In this document: positions 5,546 through 6,931 of the stretch, one piece after another
Numbering within the stretch: position 1 is the first letter of the stretch
Layout: the number at the start of each line of letters is the position of its first letter
DNA from: an uncultured Bacteroidales bacterium
GTDB taxonomy: Bacteria > Bacteroidota > Bacteroidia > Bacteroidales > Lentimicrobiaceae
Assembly (NCBI GenBank): GCA_937864935.1
Contig: CALMDN010000443.1
Coordinates: 1-6,931 of the forward strand
DNA: 6,931 bases
Reading direction: 5' to 3'
Program-made: the position numbers and the translations under genes
The notes under the pieces: generated by a model
The model's input: only the letters and a program-made list of their open reading frames with translations
What the model was told of the DNA's origin: nothing
Database searches by the model: none

Positions 5546-6931
5546 TCAGTCAGTAAGCGGCTTTGGATCGTAGATCCCGACATTGTAGGTCTGGGGAAAG
5601 AAAGCTTTGTCAATACGCACATAGGTACTGTCGAGGTGTTCAAAAAGCATTTCTTCGGGATTGCCTGCATTACCTTCCATAAAGAGGATTACCCTGCGGC
5701 CCGGGATTGCGTTCAGGATATTCTTTGCATGGGTAAGGCCCCAGATACGGTAAATATCCTGCCGGGGGCAGGTGTTGTAGAAATTATCACAGTCGCCAAA
5801 CAATTTCTTGTCATAGTAAAAGGCAAAAGGCAGGTCGGCCCATACCGGGTAAATCAGGATAACCCGTTTATCGGGTTCTTTGTCGTATTTTTTGACAAAT
5901 TCCACTGCATTCTTCACTTCACGGTACATCACATTGTCGGGCAAAACCCGTAGGTGTATAAACATAAATACCACCAATACTCCGCCTGCTATCGGCTCAA
6001 GGTATTTGTGCTGCTGAAACAGCTGACTGAACAGGGCTGGTATAAAAAGAAACAGACCGATCGTATTGTAAAGAACATAGGTATCTGCAAAAACAGGAAT
6101 CTTAGAGCTGATGAGAAACATGGTGGTATACGGGGCAAACCACCACAGAAACAGTGCAGCAACACCGGGGTTGATTGCTTTCCATTTTTTCCGGATAAGC
6201 AGAAATATGGTAAACAGCACACCGGCAGCTGCAATATACAGAGCTACCTGAAATACCTGTTTGTTGTTGAGAAAATAGTATATCTGCAGGTAATAATCCT
6301 CCGGATTCGGGGACCTGACCCAGGTACCCTTACTGGATTTTTTAAACTGTTTCAACACGATGTAAATCATCGGCAGAAAACCAACCACTGTGGCGACGGA
6401 GGGAAGCTGATACCGGAAAAACATTCTGAAGTTCCGCACATACACAAAACTCGTGATAAACTGGGCAAACACCACAAACCAGCCGAAATAGTGCGAATAC
6501 ACAAGAAAAAGGTTGGAAAGCACCAATCCGGCAAAAGCCTTCCGGTTCTTCACATCCTGAAGGTAATTCAAATAGAAGTATAGCGCAGAAGCCGTCGACA
6601 TTGACAAAAGCGAGTAAGTACGCACCTGCAGGCCGTGAAAAAAATGGTAGGATGAAAACAGAAACAGCCCCGAAGCCACCAGCCCGGTCCAGAAACTGAA
6701 AAAACGCTTACCGGTAAGGTAGATAAATACAACTGTTATTGCATTAAACAATAAAGGTACAATGCGCACCAGGCTGCTTTCTACTCCGAACAGGCGGATC
6801 CAGGCATGTACGAAAATCATGAATAAGGGAGGGTTTGGCTCTCCCTCGGCCGGCAGCTTCAGAATACCTGCAATGCTTTTCTGGGCATTGAAAATGGTAA
6901 ACGGTTCATCTACACTGATATCCCGGTGATT
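5546..6931 (-). CDS. GT-C fold membrane glycosyltransferase, PMT/ArnT-like (5' end outside window)
   Basis: The frame is open through the window edge, giving 461 visible residues; the ATG at 6820 is internal. The first visible residues hold RDISVDEPFT (3-12), with the Asp-Glu pair typical of the first periplasmic loop in GT-C enzymes, followed by EPNPPLF (31-37) and WIRLFG, the usual H/N-PPL-x-x-x-x-x-W-x-x-x-F-G pattern of this family. About ten hydrophobic helices follow (from about residue 54 to 330 of the visible part), then a soluble C-terminal domain of about 130 residues, presumably periplasmic. Such enzymes use a polyprenyl-phosphate sugar and transfer the sugar to lipid A, a glycan or a protein; donor and acceptor cannot be told here. 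Two cysteines in the C-terminal domain (codons at 5791 and 5770) are seven residues apart. It is separated from the next gene by 140 bases with its own promoter-like element, so it is probably a different transcription unit. Confidence 0.88.
   Translation of the reverse strand, partial: NHRDISVDEPFTIFNAQKSIAGILKLPAEGEPNPPLFMIFVHAWIRLFGVESSLVRIVPLLFNAITVVFIYLTGKRFFSFWTGLVASGLFLFSSYHFFHGLQVRTYSLLSMSTASALYFYLNYLQDVKNRKAFAGLVLSNLFLVYSHYFGWFVVFAQFITSFVYVRNFRMFFRYQLPSVATVVGFLPMIYIVLKQFKKSSKGTWVRSPNPEDYYLQIYYFLNNKQVFQVALYIAAAGVLFTIFLLIRKKWKAINPGVAALFLWWFAPYTTMFLISSKIPVFADTYVLYNTIGLFLFIPALFSQLFQQHKYLEPIAGGVLVVFMFIHLRVLPDNVMYREVKNAVEFVKKYDKEPDKRVILIYPVWADLPFAFYYDKKLFGDCDNFYNTCPRQDIYRIWGLTHAKNILNAIPGRRVILFMEGNAGNPEEMLFEHLDSTYVRIDKAFFPQTYNVGIYDPKPLTD

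Noticed and set aside
5531..6583. Plus-strand open frames of 140 and 209 codons opposite the glycosyltransferase
   Set aside because: They are antisense to a clear membrane protein gene. Their composition, rich in Lys, His and Cys, is what the complement of hydrophobic codons gives, with no domain signal.

Overview
The window looks like Bacteroidota (Bacteroidetes), probably an environmental or gut-associated relative of the Bacteroidales. Four sequence features point there: a TAnnTTTG-type -7 promoter element, lipoproteins whose acylated cysteine is followed by an acidic surface-export signal (C-T-K-D-D-D-E and C-S-E-E-E), a TonB-dependent receptor with an N-terminal carboxypeptidase-regulatory-like domain, and the lack of clear Shine-Dalgarno sequences. 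Nearly everything is on the minus strand. No mobile element, RNA gene or CRISPR array is visible.

Layout from right to left, the direction of transcription. (1) 6931-5546: a GT-C fold membrane glycosyltransferase of the PMT/ArnT-like type. Its 5' end lies outside the window, and the frame is open to the edge. (2) 5545-5406: a 140-base intergenic region with a good -7 element and two near-identical palindromes that flank it. (3) 5405-148: a tight four-gene run with almost no spacing, made of lipoprotein A, lipoprotein B (a diverged paralogue of A), a TonB-dependent outer-membrane receptor, and a secreted protein built from two degenerate sulfite-oxidase/molybdopterin-binding-like domains. (4) 133-88: a perfect 21-bp hairpin with T tracts on both sides. 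It ends the operon and probably also a converging plus-strand gene whose last 28 codons lie at 2-88.

How the genes may work together (inference): the two surface lipoproteins would capture a ligand and pass it to the TonB-dependent channel, and the double-domain protein would receive or bind it in the periplasm. The double-domain protein lacks the cysteine that ligates molybdenum in the family, so binding is more likely than redox catalysis. The set is not a classical SusC/SusD polysaccharide locus, and I do not recognise it as a named system. The substrate cannot be read from the sequence. A terminator-like hairpin within the first codons of lipoprotein B suggests that expression may be graded within the operon, with lipoprotein A made in excess.
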